Source: JAGIBJ01 sp032119595 (GTDB taxonomy: Bacteria; Actinomycetota; Thermoleophilia; Solirubrobacterales; Solirubrobacteraceae). Taken from it: a DNA stretch of 50,595 bases. The stretch is from contig JAUMBQ010000014.1 of NCBI GenBank assembly GCA_032119595.1, forward strand, positions 1 through 50,595, in the 5' to 3' direction. This document shows positions 9,125 to 21,100 of the stretch, piece by piece. Position 1 is the first letter of the stretch; the number at the start of each line of letters is the position of its first letter. Made by a program: the position numbers and the translations under genes. The notes beneath the pieces are model-generated. The model was not told the DNA's origin. It searched no databases and saw only the letters and a list, made by a program, of their open reading frames with translations.

Positions 9125-12100
9125 TTACTTCTTGGGCACGGTGAGTTTGGAGATCACCGTTGAGACGTTGCCGCTGGCGTCGGTCGTCGTCGTGCGGATC
9201 GTGAGCTTGACCGGGGCGCCCTTGGCGAGACTGCCGCGAACCTTCTTGGCGATCTTGAACGTCAGCTCGCCGGCTTTCCCGGCTGAGAGGTTGGCCGTCG
9301 CCTTTGAGACGACGATGAACTTCTTCGGCTTTCCGTCGATCGGGACGGTGACTTCGTCGCCTTTGACCTTGAGCTTCTTGGCGGTCTTGCTGTCGAGCAG
9401 CAACTCGCCGACGGCCCGGCCAGCTTCGTCGGACTTCACCACGAGCGTGAGCTTGCCCTTCGACAGCACCGCCTTCGCCAGCTTGGACTTCGCCGGAGGC
9501 GTGACCGATGCCTTGGGGGCGATCACATCGCGAGGCGCGGGCCCGACGAACGGAACCCCCGGGCCGATGGTTGGCGTCGGCACAGGCGCAGGCGCGGGCG
9601 TCGGCGTCGGCGTCACGACTGGCGTCGGGGTCGGGGTTGGGTCCGGAGCGCCTGTCGGCGTTGGCGTTGCGGTCGGCGTCGGCGTCGCAGTCGGCGTCGG
9701 CGTCGCGGTCGGCGTCGGCGTCGCAGTCGGCGTCGGCGTTGCGGTCGGCGTCGGCGTTGCGGTCGGCGTCGGCGTCGCGGTCGGCGTCGGCGTCGGCGAT
9801 GTGACGGTCACTTTGAACGTCGCCTGGCCCGCGTACTTCGCGTCGTCGGTGGTCTTGCAGGTCACCGTCGTAGCGCCCAGCGGGAACGTCGCTCCGGACG
9901 CCGGGAGGCACGCGACCCCGACGGCGTCGCCGAAGGCGTCGACGCCCGTCGGCGGCGTGAACGTGACAACAGCGCCCGCCGGAGAGGTGGCCGAGACGGC
10001 GCGATCGGCCGGCACATCCTTCAGCGTCGACTTCACGTCGCCCAGGTCGGCGCGGACGTCGACGTAGGAGAAGATCGCTTGCTTGTCGGTCGTGATGCCC
10101 TTGACCGACGCCCAGAGCGCGCCGCGGTTCTTGAAGGCATGGCGCACCGAAGCGCCGCTCGCCGAGGTGCCGTCGGAGAAGTCCCACGACCACGTCGTGC
10201 CGGCCGGGCCGGTCGCCCCGACATCGAACGTAGCCGGCGTTCCGGCCACGGCCTCGCTGCTCAGCGTCGCGGTCGGCGCAGGCGGTGTCGGTACCTCAGC
10301 GCTGGCGTCGACACTCACATCTTCCCCATCCGCGGCCACGTCGTCGCCGAAGATCTTGACCTTCCAGCTCCCCTCTTCGGGGTCATCGACGATCAGCGTC
10401 TGGCTCGTCGGCGTGCGCTCGCTGCGCACACCAGGTGAGTTTTCGTCGTACACCTGACCCGACGGGCTGATCAGCGATAGCGACACCTTGCTGCCCGGCC
10501 AAGACGTGTTCGCACGAACCACCCGCGCGCCACGCGGCACGAAGACCGTGCCCGCGATGACCGCCTGGCGCGGCGTGAGCGAGAAGCGACGATCGGCAAT
10601 GCCACTGTTGATGGCGTCCTTGAGTGCCTTCGCGTATGCCGCTTGCCCCGCGTTGTTCGGGTGGAACGCGAAGGAGATCGGCCCGAGGTTGTCGCCAGGA
10701 CCCCACACTGGGTTGACGAGCGAGTTGAGGTAGGGGGACGGATTGAGCATGGGCTCGTCGCCGAGGTCGCGGCAGACTTCATGGCCGTCGAACTCGGACT
10801 GCACGTCGACCGTTTCAATGCGGGCCGTTCCGCCCAGCGCTTGGTTCGCCGCGTTCTTGGCGTCCTCGACCGTGCCGTTGAGCCTCGTGACGACCTCGCG
10901 GATCCCGTCTCGATCGCCCCGTGTGAGCGACGGGGCTCCAGCACCGAGCAGATCGCACGTCTTGTCGACGCTACTCACGTCAACGAGGTGCGGATACTTC
11001 TGAACAAAGATGCGGGCGTTCGGGGCTTTCTGGGCGAGTGCCATGTAGACGCGCTTCAGGCGCGCCTCCAACTCACCGGTGACGAGTTGTTCCGGTGTCG
11101 CGCGCCGGTCTGGGTTCTCACCGTTGTCGATCGCCGTCTCGGCCTTCTGCGCGCAGATGATCGCGTCGATGATCTTCTCCGCGCCGGTGGAACCGAGCAC
11201 ATCCAGGCAGGCGTCCGCCGCGTTCACGCCGTCCGCGAAGTTGGAGTCGTAGAACCGGGCCATGTTGCGATACCACTCGAGGGTGCCGAAACGTCCGAGA
11301 TCCGGAGCCGAGCAGTCTTTACGACTCGTGATGCAGTTGATCGCGATGTCCTTGAAGGCGACGTCGTTCCCGCCCATCGAGAGTGAAATCAGGCTCGTGA
11401 AGCCATTCACATGGTCGACCTGGAGCGGCTCGTTCGCATTGCTTCGATTGGCCTGCGTGGGCGACCAGGCGCGGTCGATGTCGGCGGCGACCGCGCCTGA
11501 ACAGGCTGCGAACGTGGCCGGGAGCAGGTCGGCATTGACCTCGGGGTCCTTGACGAGCAGACGACCGTAGGAGCCCATGGAGCGATGGCACCTGTTGTAC
11601 TTGGAATTGCCCTTACCTACGCCGTAGTCGTTGGCGGTCTTCTCCTCGAAGACCGGCACACCCTCGCCGGCGGAGAAGGAGTCGCCGAGCGACACGTATC
11701 GCGACGGGCCCGTCCCGATCATGTGCCGGAACTCGGTGACCTTCTTGGTGGGGTCGGCGACGTCCTCGTAGCGCGAGCCGATCGCGTACCAGCGGCCGAC
11801 GGCGCGGGCGGTGTCGGGAATCTCGACTTCGCCGACGAGCGGCTTGGCGGGAATGAGCCCGGGGTAGCGCTTCCATGGCCCGGAGTCACGCGACTGACGC
11901 GTCCAGAGTTCGTACCCGATGAGCCGTTGGCCCGGCAACGGCTCAGCGTTGGCCCACGAGATGACGGCCTTGCTGTGGGCGTTGCCGTTGCTGTCCACAC
12001 CGTTCGGCTTGACCTCGGTGTTCACCTCGGGCGCCTTCGTGGCGCGGCCGATCGGCGTGCCGTCAGCATCCGTGCGCTCCACCAGCTCGGGCTGGAGGTC

Positions 12101-15100
12101 GATGTCGCCCCCGGTGCGCTGGATGAACGACTTGTCGTAGACCAGCTTCAGCCTGTCCTGCTCTTCGGTCCCGAGCCCGGCGTAGACGACCCAGTGCGCC
12201 TTCCAGGTGTCGCCCGGCGCGATCTCGTCGGTGCCCTGCACCTGATCGGGTTGAGGGGCAAACGAGTAGTGGGCCTGGTCTTCGGTTGCGTCGGCGGCGC
12301 GATCCAGCATCTCGAACTGGAAGTTGTAGACCGGCGCGTCGGAGACGTTCTTGACCTCGACATCGATCTGGTACGGCCCGTACCGACGGGCTTTTCCGTC
12401 GACGATGATCTTCGTCTTGAGCGCTGAGGCGCCCCACACGTGCACCGGCGTGCGCGTCTTGGCGACGAGGTTCACGGGCTCCTCGATCGGATCGATCGTC
12501 GAGGAGTAGTTGGCGGTGAGGTCGTAGAAGCCCTCGGTGTCGCCGCGCACGATCCACGAGACCGTGCGGCTCTGGCCGCCGGGGATCGCGGGGACGCGCT
12601 GGCTCAGCGTCTGCCGGGTCGGCAGGGTGGCGAGCGCGAGACCCGACGGGAGCTGCAGATCGGCGACACCAGGCGCGAACGAGAAGCCCGAAGCGAGGTT
12701 CTGCACGATCAGCTTGACGTCGAAGAACTCCTTGAGGAACGACGCCCGGATCGGGATCACGAGCCAGTGGATGAACGGCTCGCCCTTGACGTACGTGATG
12801 CTCGGGAGGTACTGGTGGCCATTGATCACCCAGCAGGCGATCAAGGAGTCGGCCTCGGGACAAGCCTGCCCGCCACTGCTCCCGCCGCCGGTCCCGCCGC
12901 CACCGCCGCCGCCACTGCAGAATCCGACGCAGTAGATGCGCGTGCCGTCGTAGCGGATCTTCACGACGTCGCCCTCGCCCGGCTCCTCGTCCGGGTCGAA
13001 GTACAGGTGGATCTTCGCCTCGTAGACGTGGCTGTTCTCGGGGTCGGCAACGTCGATGCCGGCGGCGATGATCTCGTCGTAGGTCATGCGGTGCTGCTCG
13101 AGCGTGGCCGCACCGGCCTCGCCCGTCTCCAGCACAATCGTGGTCTCCCCCAACCCGCCGGTGAGGTCGATGCTCCCGACCTTCGGCCGGAAGTTCGACG
13201 CGTACGCGTACAGCGAACTCTTGCCGTCCGGGAGCTGAGGCAGCACGGCGGTGCCGTTGCCGTCGGACACGGCCGTCTGGCGCTGGCCGTTCGGCGCGAT
13301 GTAGAGCACCGTCGCGTTCGGAACGCCGTCGCCTCCGACATTGCGCACGTGGATCGTGCCGCCCGTCACGGGCTTCGGATCGGCGACGGCAATGGTGGCG
13401 GTGTCGGTCACCGTCTCGCCGGCCAGCGTCACGGTGAGCTTGGCGGTGTAGGAGCCGGCGGCCGCGTAGGCGTGGTCGACCCGCGCGCCATTGCCGCTGG
13501 AGCCGTCGCCGAAGTCCCAGGCGTAGCTGGAGATCACGGCGCCCGGCCGCGAGGCCGTGCCGTCGAGCGTGACGCTCTTGCCGGTCTCCACGACCTGGTC
13601 ATCGCCAGCGGCCGCGACGAGCGACTCGCGATCGACGACCGTGACGGTCTGGGTGTAGTCGCTGGCGGCGCCAGCGTTGTCGAACACCACCCGCGCGAGG
13701 TACGTGCCCGCCTTCGTGTACTCGTGCGTGATCGGCCCCGCCGCGGGGAGCGAGCCGGTGACCGGCGCGCTGCCGTCGCCGAACGTCAGCGAGTACGTCA
13801 TCGGATCGTTGTCCGGGTTGGTGGCCGTGATCGTCGCGTCGACGCTCAGGCTGGTGAATCCGACCTGCTTGTCGAGCGACAGGCTGCCGGTCGGCGCCTC
13901 GACCGAGGGGGCATTGGCGAATGCGGCCGTGGCCGGGGTTTCGTCTTTGTTGCCTGCCCGATCGACCGCGTAGACCGCGAACGTGTGGTTGCCGCGGGAG
14001 TACAAGCGATACGTCGCGGGGCTCGCGCAGGGCGTTGGAGCGTCGCCGTCGAGGGCGCAGCGGAATCCCGCACCGGCCTCGCTGGAGAACTCAAAGCGCG
14101 CATCGCGCTCGGTGATCGTGCCCGTCGGTGCGACATCCAGCGTCGTTGCCGGAGCGGTGCGGTCGATCGTGAACGTGGCCGACGGCGCGCCGGACTCCTC
14201 GTTGCCCGCGCGGTCCTTGGCGCCGACCGACACGGTGTGCTCGCCCTCGGCAAGGCCAGGCATCGCAAACGGCGATGTGCAGGCCGCCGGCGTCCCACCG
14301 TCGATCGTGCACGTAAACGTCGCACCCGACTCCGCGTCGAACGCGATTGAGGGTGTGGCCTCGCGCGTGTACTCGGCGGGACGGCTGCCGAACGTCGTCG
14401 TGGGTGCCGTGCGGTCGATCGTGAATTGCGCTGTCTCGGTCGTGGTGTTGCCGGCCCGGTCAGTCCCGGCGACGGCCCAGCTATGCGCGCCCTCGGCGAG
14501 GTCGGCCTGCGACTGCGGCGAGGTGCAGTCCTGTGGCGCCGCGCCGTCGAGGGAGCAGGTGAAGGTCGTCCCGGATTCATTGGCAGCGAACGCGATCTCG
14601 CTCGTCGTCTGGTTCGTGAACGCCGGCGGGGACGCGCTGAAGGTGACCACCGGCGGGGTGCGGTCGACCGTGAACGTGGCCTTGGCGGGCGTCGGCTCCA
14701 GGTTGCGCGAGCGGTCGGTGCCGCGCACCTCGAACGTGTGCTCGCCCTCGGTGATGCCCGATCGTTCGACCGGCGAGGTGCAGGCCGCAAAGGCCTCGGT
14801 GTCGAGACGACATTCGAAGGTCACGTCCGTCTCGTTCGAGGTGAACGCGAAGCGCTGGGTGCCTTCGTTGGTGAACGCCGCAGGCGACTCGTCCAGGGTG
14901 CTCGTCGGCGGGGTCGCGTCGACGTTCAGCCGCACGCGCACGCGGGTCGGGCCCGGCACGTCGCCCTCGGGGTCAAGCGCGATGCGCAGCGCGTCGCCGG
15001 GGTCCACGGCGGTCGTCAGCATGCGGCCGGGCGAGCCGCTCGGGCAGCTCTCTCCGTCGACGGGTGTCACATCGCTGCGGCCGCTCATGGTCGTGCCGCG

Positions 15101-18100
15101 GTACGCAGCCAGCCACACGGGCGTGGCCGAGCCGCACGTGTCGAACGTGACCAGGCCCTTCTCCGGCGACACCCACGAGTACCACGTCGTCCGGCCAGCC
15201 GACGACGAATCGAGCTGACTTTCGTAGTCCTCAAGCGACGCGCCGACGGTCGTGCCGGCGACGTAGCCGTCGGCGGGCGTCATCGCCTGCGCGTCGGCGA
15301 AGCGGTCATTCGCCGGCGGAAGGAAGTTGAGTTTGGCCGCGTCGCCACCGTAGTCGTAGTACGACGAGAGCCGCACGAGGTAGGTCGTGCCACTGACGGC
15401 CGAGAACGTCGACCGGGGCTGGCTGCCGCAGCCGACGGTCGTCGTGTTCAGCGGGACGGCGGTGAGCGCGCTCGGCGTGCCGGTGTAGACGTCGACGGTC
15501 TGGCCGTAGGCCGATCCACAGGTGTTGAGCGCGACGGTCTTCGTCGATGGCGCCGTCCACCTCCACCACACGGAGTGCAGGCCGTACGGGAAGGCGGTGC
15601 GGGGCTCAGCGTTCTGGACCGTCGCCGCATAGGTCACGGCCGAAGCCGAGGCGCCAGCCCCCGGCAGCGTGAGGGCGTCTTCGATGTCGTCGCCGGGCGG
15701 GCCGCCGATCTGGAGCTGGTAGGAGCCCGTCGCGCCGGAGCGGCCGTCGAGCGCGATCAGGTAGGTGCTCTCGGCGGTCGTGTCGAACTGGATCGCCGCG
15801 CGGCCCGAGCTCGCGCCGCAGCCGCGGCTCGACACGCTCGTAGCCGGCACCCGGGTGCCGTCGGGCTTGTAGACGGCGAGGACATCGTCGAACGAGGTCC
15901 CGCAGCTCTTGATCGAGAAGCGTTCGGTCTTGTCGGCGACGTACTTGAACCAGACCGACGCGTTCGCGGGCGAGCCGTCGTGGGTGGGCTCGCCGGACTC
16001 GTCGGTAGCCCAATCAGTGGTGCCGGAGCGCAGCTCGCCGCGCACGACGGAGGCAGCGTCGACGCGGTCGTCGTTGCGCGGCGCGACGGCCGCGAGCACG
16101 GTGAACGAGGTCGGGACCGCGCTGTCGACCGCGACGCGGTAGGGCGTGTCGGCGACGACCCGCGTGCGGACGCGCGCACCGTTGCCCGACGCGCACCCGG
16201 CCACCGGGCCGGACGACGCCTTCGGCGTGAGCGCGCCAATCGCCGCGCCCGTGTACACCGCAAGGCGCGTGGGTTCGTTCGACCCCAGGCAGGTGGTAAA
16301 GGTCGCGTTGGAGGAGCGCGACGGGGTCCACGAGTACCACGCGGACCGCGCCGCGGCGGTGCCGGCGTGGGCCGGTTCACCGGTCTCCGCGGTACCGAGA
16401 GTGGTGGTGCCGTACCCGTCGGTGGTGTCGCCGTAGAGCGTTCGCGCAGCGGCGAAGTGGTCATTGGTCGGCGGCACGTAGAGCGAGAATGAGCCCGGCA
16501 GGCCGGAAGCGATGTCAATCGCGATCCAGTAGTCGGTCGTCGCGACCGCATCGAAGCGCAGGCGCACGGCCTTGGTGCTCGCGGCGCAAGCGTCGCGGGT
16601 CGTGGCGGCCGTGGCCGACGATGCGACCTCCGTCACCACGGCAGGCTGTGCCAGCGTGCCGATGCTGGCGGTGTACGCCGCGATGACCGGCGAGAACGCG
16701 TCGGCGCACGATTCGAACGTGGCGGGGCCTGAGGCGGGCGCCGTCCAGCGGAACCAGGCGGACCGCCGCGGCGCAATGCCAGCACGGGTCAGCTCGCCGG
16801 CTTCGGCCGAGGCCGCGACCGTCGTGCCCGAGACCGCGCTGCTGAGCACTTGAGCGTCCTCGCGGTCGTCGTTGGGCGGCGAGTAGGCGATGCTCACCAG
16901 GAACGGATCGCCCGAGAAGGCCGTGCGACTGTCGACGGCGACGTAGTGGCGGCCCGTTCGATGCTGCACGTCGACCACGCGGCAGCCGCTCTCGGTGCGC
17001 GCGGCGTTCCCGACGGCCGTCAGCGCGGCCATCGTCGGCGAGGCGGCCGGACCCGAGTAGGTCGCCAACGTGGGCACTGCCCCGCTTGGCCAGTAGGGGC
17101 ACGCGGTGATCGTGGCCGAGCGGTTCGCCGGCAGGTCGAACGACCACCACGACGACGCGCCAACGCCGCCGTCGTGGGTTGGCTCGCCGGCTTCGCGGCC
17201 AGCGTTGTGCGCCAGGCCGTAGCTGGAGTAGTACGACAGGCTCGACGCCAGGGCAAGGTTGTCGTTGGCCGGCCCCACGGCGAACTGGAAGTACGTGTAG
17301 GTGCTGTCGCTCTCGGGTGCGCTCAGCGCGATCCAGTATTCGGTGCCCGAGACGGCAGGCCACTGCGCGCGGGCCTGCACGCCGCTCCCGCAGCCGGCGG
17401 TGCGACTGGCCGACGTGACCGGCTGAAGCCCGGTGAAGCCCGTCCCGGTTTGCCGGTAGACGGCCACGGCCGTCGCCACGCCACTCGTGGACTGGCAGGT
17501 ATCGAAGGTGCCCGTGGCCGACCGCGGCGCCGTCCAGCGATACCAAGCGGTGCCTGGGTTCCCGAGCGCGGCGTGATCCGGCTCACCGGTCTGCACCGTC
17601 GCGTCCGACAGAAGCACCGAGCCGGTGGTGGCCGTGGTCGTCGAAAGATTGGTCGCGGAACTGAAGTCGTCGTTGGATGGCGCAAAGCGCGCGTAGACGT
17701 ACGAGTAGCTGCCGCTCGCGCTATCGATCGCCACCTTGTACGACGCGCCTGACGTCGCCTGGAAGCGGACGCGACTGCCGGTGCGGCCGGCGGGACAAGC
17801 GCTGCGTGGCAGGGCCGTCACCGTCGTGAGCGTGGCGAGCGTGCTGCCGGTGTAGACCGCGACTCGGCCGTTTTGGCCGCAGGTGTCGACGATGGCGACG
17901 CCGCTCTCTACGGGCTGCCAGTCGAACCACACGCTGCGCGAAGCGGCGACGCCGCCGTGGGCCGGCTCGCCGACCTCGGAGGTAGCGCGAGTGTGCGTGA
18001 TGTTCGCGCCCCAAGCGTAGGTCTGCTTGATCGCGGAGGCGAAGGCGTCGTTGAGGGGCGAGAGCCCGAGGCGGAAGTCGCCCACCGCCCCGCCCTTGCC

Positions 18101-21100
18101 GTCGACGGCGATGAGGTACGCCGCACCGCTCGTGACGGGGAAGGTGACCTTGCTGCGCTTGCCGGTCGAGCCGCAGCCGGTGGTGTCGTCGTTCGACGCG
18201 ACGGGATTGAGGTTCCCGCTGGAGCCTTCGGTGTACACCGCGAGCACCGTGTCGCCCACCGGCGTTGGGTAGCCGGCGTCGCAGGTGTCGATCGTCAGCA
18301 GGCCCGCCGACGGCGCTGTGTAGGCGTACCAAACGGAATGCGATGGGGCGACGCCTGCGTGCACGGGCTCGCCGGCTTCGGCCGTTGCGAGGTCGAGCGA
18401 TCCGGAGGCGGAGTCGCCATAGAGCGTGGTGGCGTTGTCGATCGCGTCGTTTGCGGGGCGTTCCTGCCCGCGCAGTGAGAAGCCCGAGGCAGCCTGGCTG
18501 GAGGCGCCGACCGCGATCAGGTACTTCGTGCCATTGACCGCGTCAAACGGCACGCGGGCACCCTTCCCGTTGGCGCCGCAGCCCGGGCTGTCGCTCGCGG
18601 AGGCGACCTCGGTCAAGCCGCCGTAGCCTTCGGTGTAGATCGCCACGGCGGTGTCTGGCGTGACGCCCGAGTAGTACTCACCGCACGTGTCGAACTGCAC
18701 CCGGCGGGTCGCGGCAGCGGTCCAGTGGTACCAAACGGTGCCCGTCGTGCCCGCGCCCGCGTGGTTGGGTTCACCCGGCTCCGTCGAGGCGCCGGTCGTG
18801 GTGCCGTATTTCGTGGTTCCGGTCATGACGCCGTAGAACATCTCGGCGTCGGCGCGGTCGTCGTTGGAGGGGCTCGAGAGCGAGTTGAGCGAGAAGGACC
18901 CGGCCTCACTTGGGAGCGAGTCCACGGCGAAGTAGTAGCTCAAGGTGGTGTCGCTGACGGGCGCCTTCCAGGTGAGCGCGAGCGCGTTGCCGCTGCACGA
19001 GTAGCTGGGACCGGCCGGACTCGTAGCGACCGGCGTGAGTGCGCCGACGGCCGTGCCCGTGTAGAGCGCGATGCGGACCTTGGCCGGGCTGTAGGCGCAG
19101 GCCTGCAGGCCCTGCTTGCGGCTGGCACTCGGTGCGACGTCGAAGCGGTACCAAAGCGAACGGGCCGCGGCCGTGCCGCCGTGGGCTGGCTCGCCCGCCT
19201 GCGCCGTGGCCAGGCTCGTGTTGCCGCTCGCATTGCCAAACCACGTTTGCGCGCCCTCGAAGGCGTCATTGGCCGGTGGGTAGTTCACCCCGAAGCTGCC
19301 GGCCGTGCCGGACTTGCCGCCCACCGCAATGAGGTACTTCACGTTCGCTGCGGCTTGGAAGGAGACCGCTGCACAACCGGTGGTGGCGACGGCGTCGGTC
19401 ACTTTGGTGAACGTGGTGCCGGATCGCGTGTAGACGCCGACCACGGGCTGGAACCCGCTCCCGCAGATCTGCAAAGCCTTGTGGCCCGCCGTGCCTTGGT
19501 AGAAGTACCAAACGGACCCGGTTACGCCGGCGCTCGCGTGGTTGGGTTCGCCGGGCTCGAGGGTTGAGCGCACGGTCGAGCCACCCTCGTAGCTGTAGGC
19601 GGAGAACGAGAGCGATCGCGCGAACTCGACGTCGTCGTTCGCCGGCGTGGCGGTGACCGCCACGGGGTAGCTCCCGGTGGCGCCGTTCTTCCCGTCGACG
19701 GAGAACGTGACCGCTCCTCCTTCGGAAGTGAAGGTGAAGCGGCTCCCGCCGAAGCTGCAGCCGACGGCGTCGTCGTTGGCGCCGATCTCGGTGGTGCCGC
19801 CATACGACCCGGCGTAGACCGTAAGGATCGTGTCGAGCGCGGCCTGGGCGGAGCAGGTGCTGATCGTGACTTTCTGGCCGGCCTGCGCGTACGTCTCGTA
19901 CCAGGTGGATTTGGCCGTCTCCCCCGCGTCCTGGCGGGCGCCGCGGTTGGTGCGAACCCACGGCGACGCGTTCGTGTCGACCCACGACGCGCCCTCCTTG
20001 ACGTCGTTGGTCCTGGCCGAGATCCGGTAGGTGCCCGTCGCTCCCGCTTTGCCGTCGACCGCGACCAGCACGTTGCCGTCGGCGACCGGCGTGAAGCGCA
20101 TCTGACTGCCCGTCTTGCCGGCCCCGCACGCCGCTGGGGCGTCGTCGTTCGACGTGACTTCCGTGTAGCCGCCGTAGCTGTACTCGTAGACGGCGGCGAC
20201 CGTGTCGAAGCTCGAATCGCAGAGGTCGACGATCGCGGGGATACCCTCGCGGACGCTCATCAGGAACCAGACGGAGTGCCCGCCGACCACGCCGGCGTGG
20301 TTCGGCTCACCGGCCGCTTTGGTCGCATCTTCGTTGCCGCCGGCGAGCGGCGCGCCGTCGTCGGAGGTGAGCGACCAGGCCTTCGTGCGGTCGTCGTTGA
20401 GGCTGTCGTGCGCGCCGTAGAGGTTCAGGTAGAAGGAGGTCGGGGCGCCGGTGTTCGTGCCGTCGACCGCGATGCGATACGTGATGCCCTTGCGCATTTC
20501 GATGGCGGTCGAGTTGTTCCAGCAGGTGGACTCGTCGGTGTCGAACCGGGCGACGCGAGTGAGCGCTCCGACCGACGATCCGGTGTAGACCGCGAACGTA
20601 GTCGGGGTGGAGTAGCCGCAGCCGCTGAGCGAGATGGTCTCCGTGGTCGTGGGCGTGAACGAGTACCAAACCGAGTGGTGCGCGGCCACATTGCCGTGGG
20701 CGGGCTCGCCGGCCTGGGCCGTGGCGCCGGTGAGCGATCCGTACCCGTAGTTGTTCTTCTTGGTGAGCACCTGCGCAGCGGCGAAGGCGTCGTTGGTCAT
20801 CGAAGGCGTGGTGCCGACGGGCGACGTGGGCGCCGGCGGCGACGTGGACGGCGGGGTCGTCGGCGGCGGCGTCACGGCCGGCGGAGTCGTCGCCGGCGGA
20901 GTCGTGGCCGGCGTGGAGGACGGCGTGGAACCGGGCGTCGAGGACGGCGTGGAACCGGGCGTGGAGGACGGCGTCGAGCTGGGTGTCGTCGAGGTGGGCG
21001 TCGAGCTGGGCGGCGTCGTGCCTCCGACCTGCCCGAAGGCCGTCGACATCGCGACGCCACCCGAGGCCGCGAGGAGCGCGGCGGTAAACGACGAGAGCAG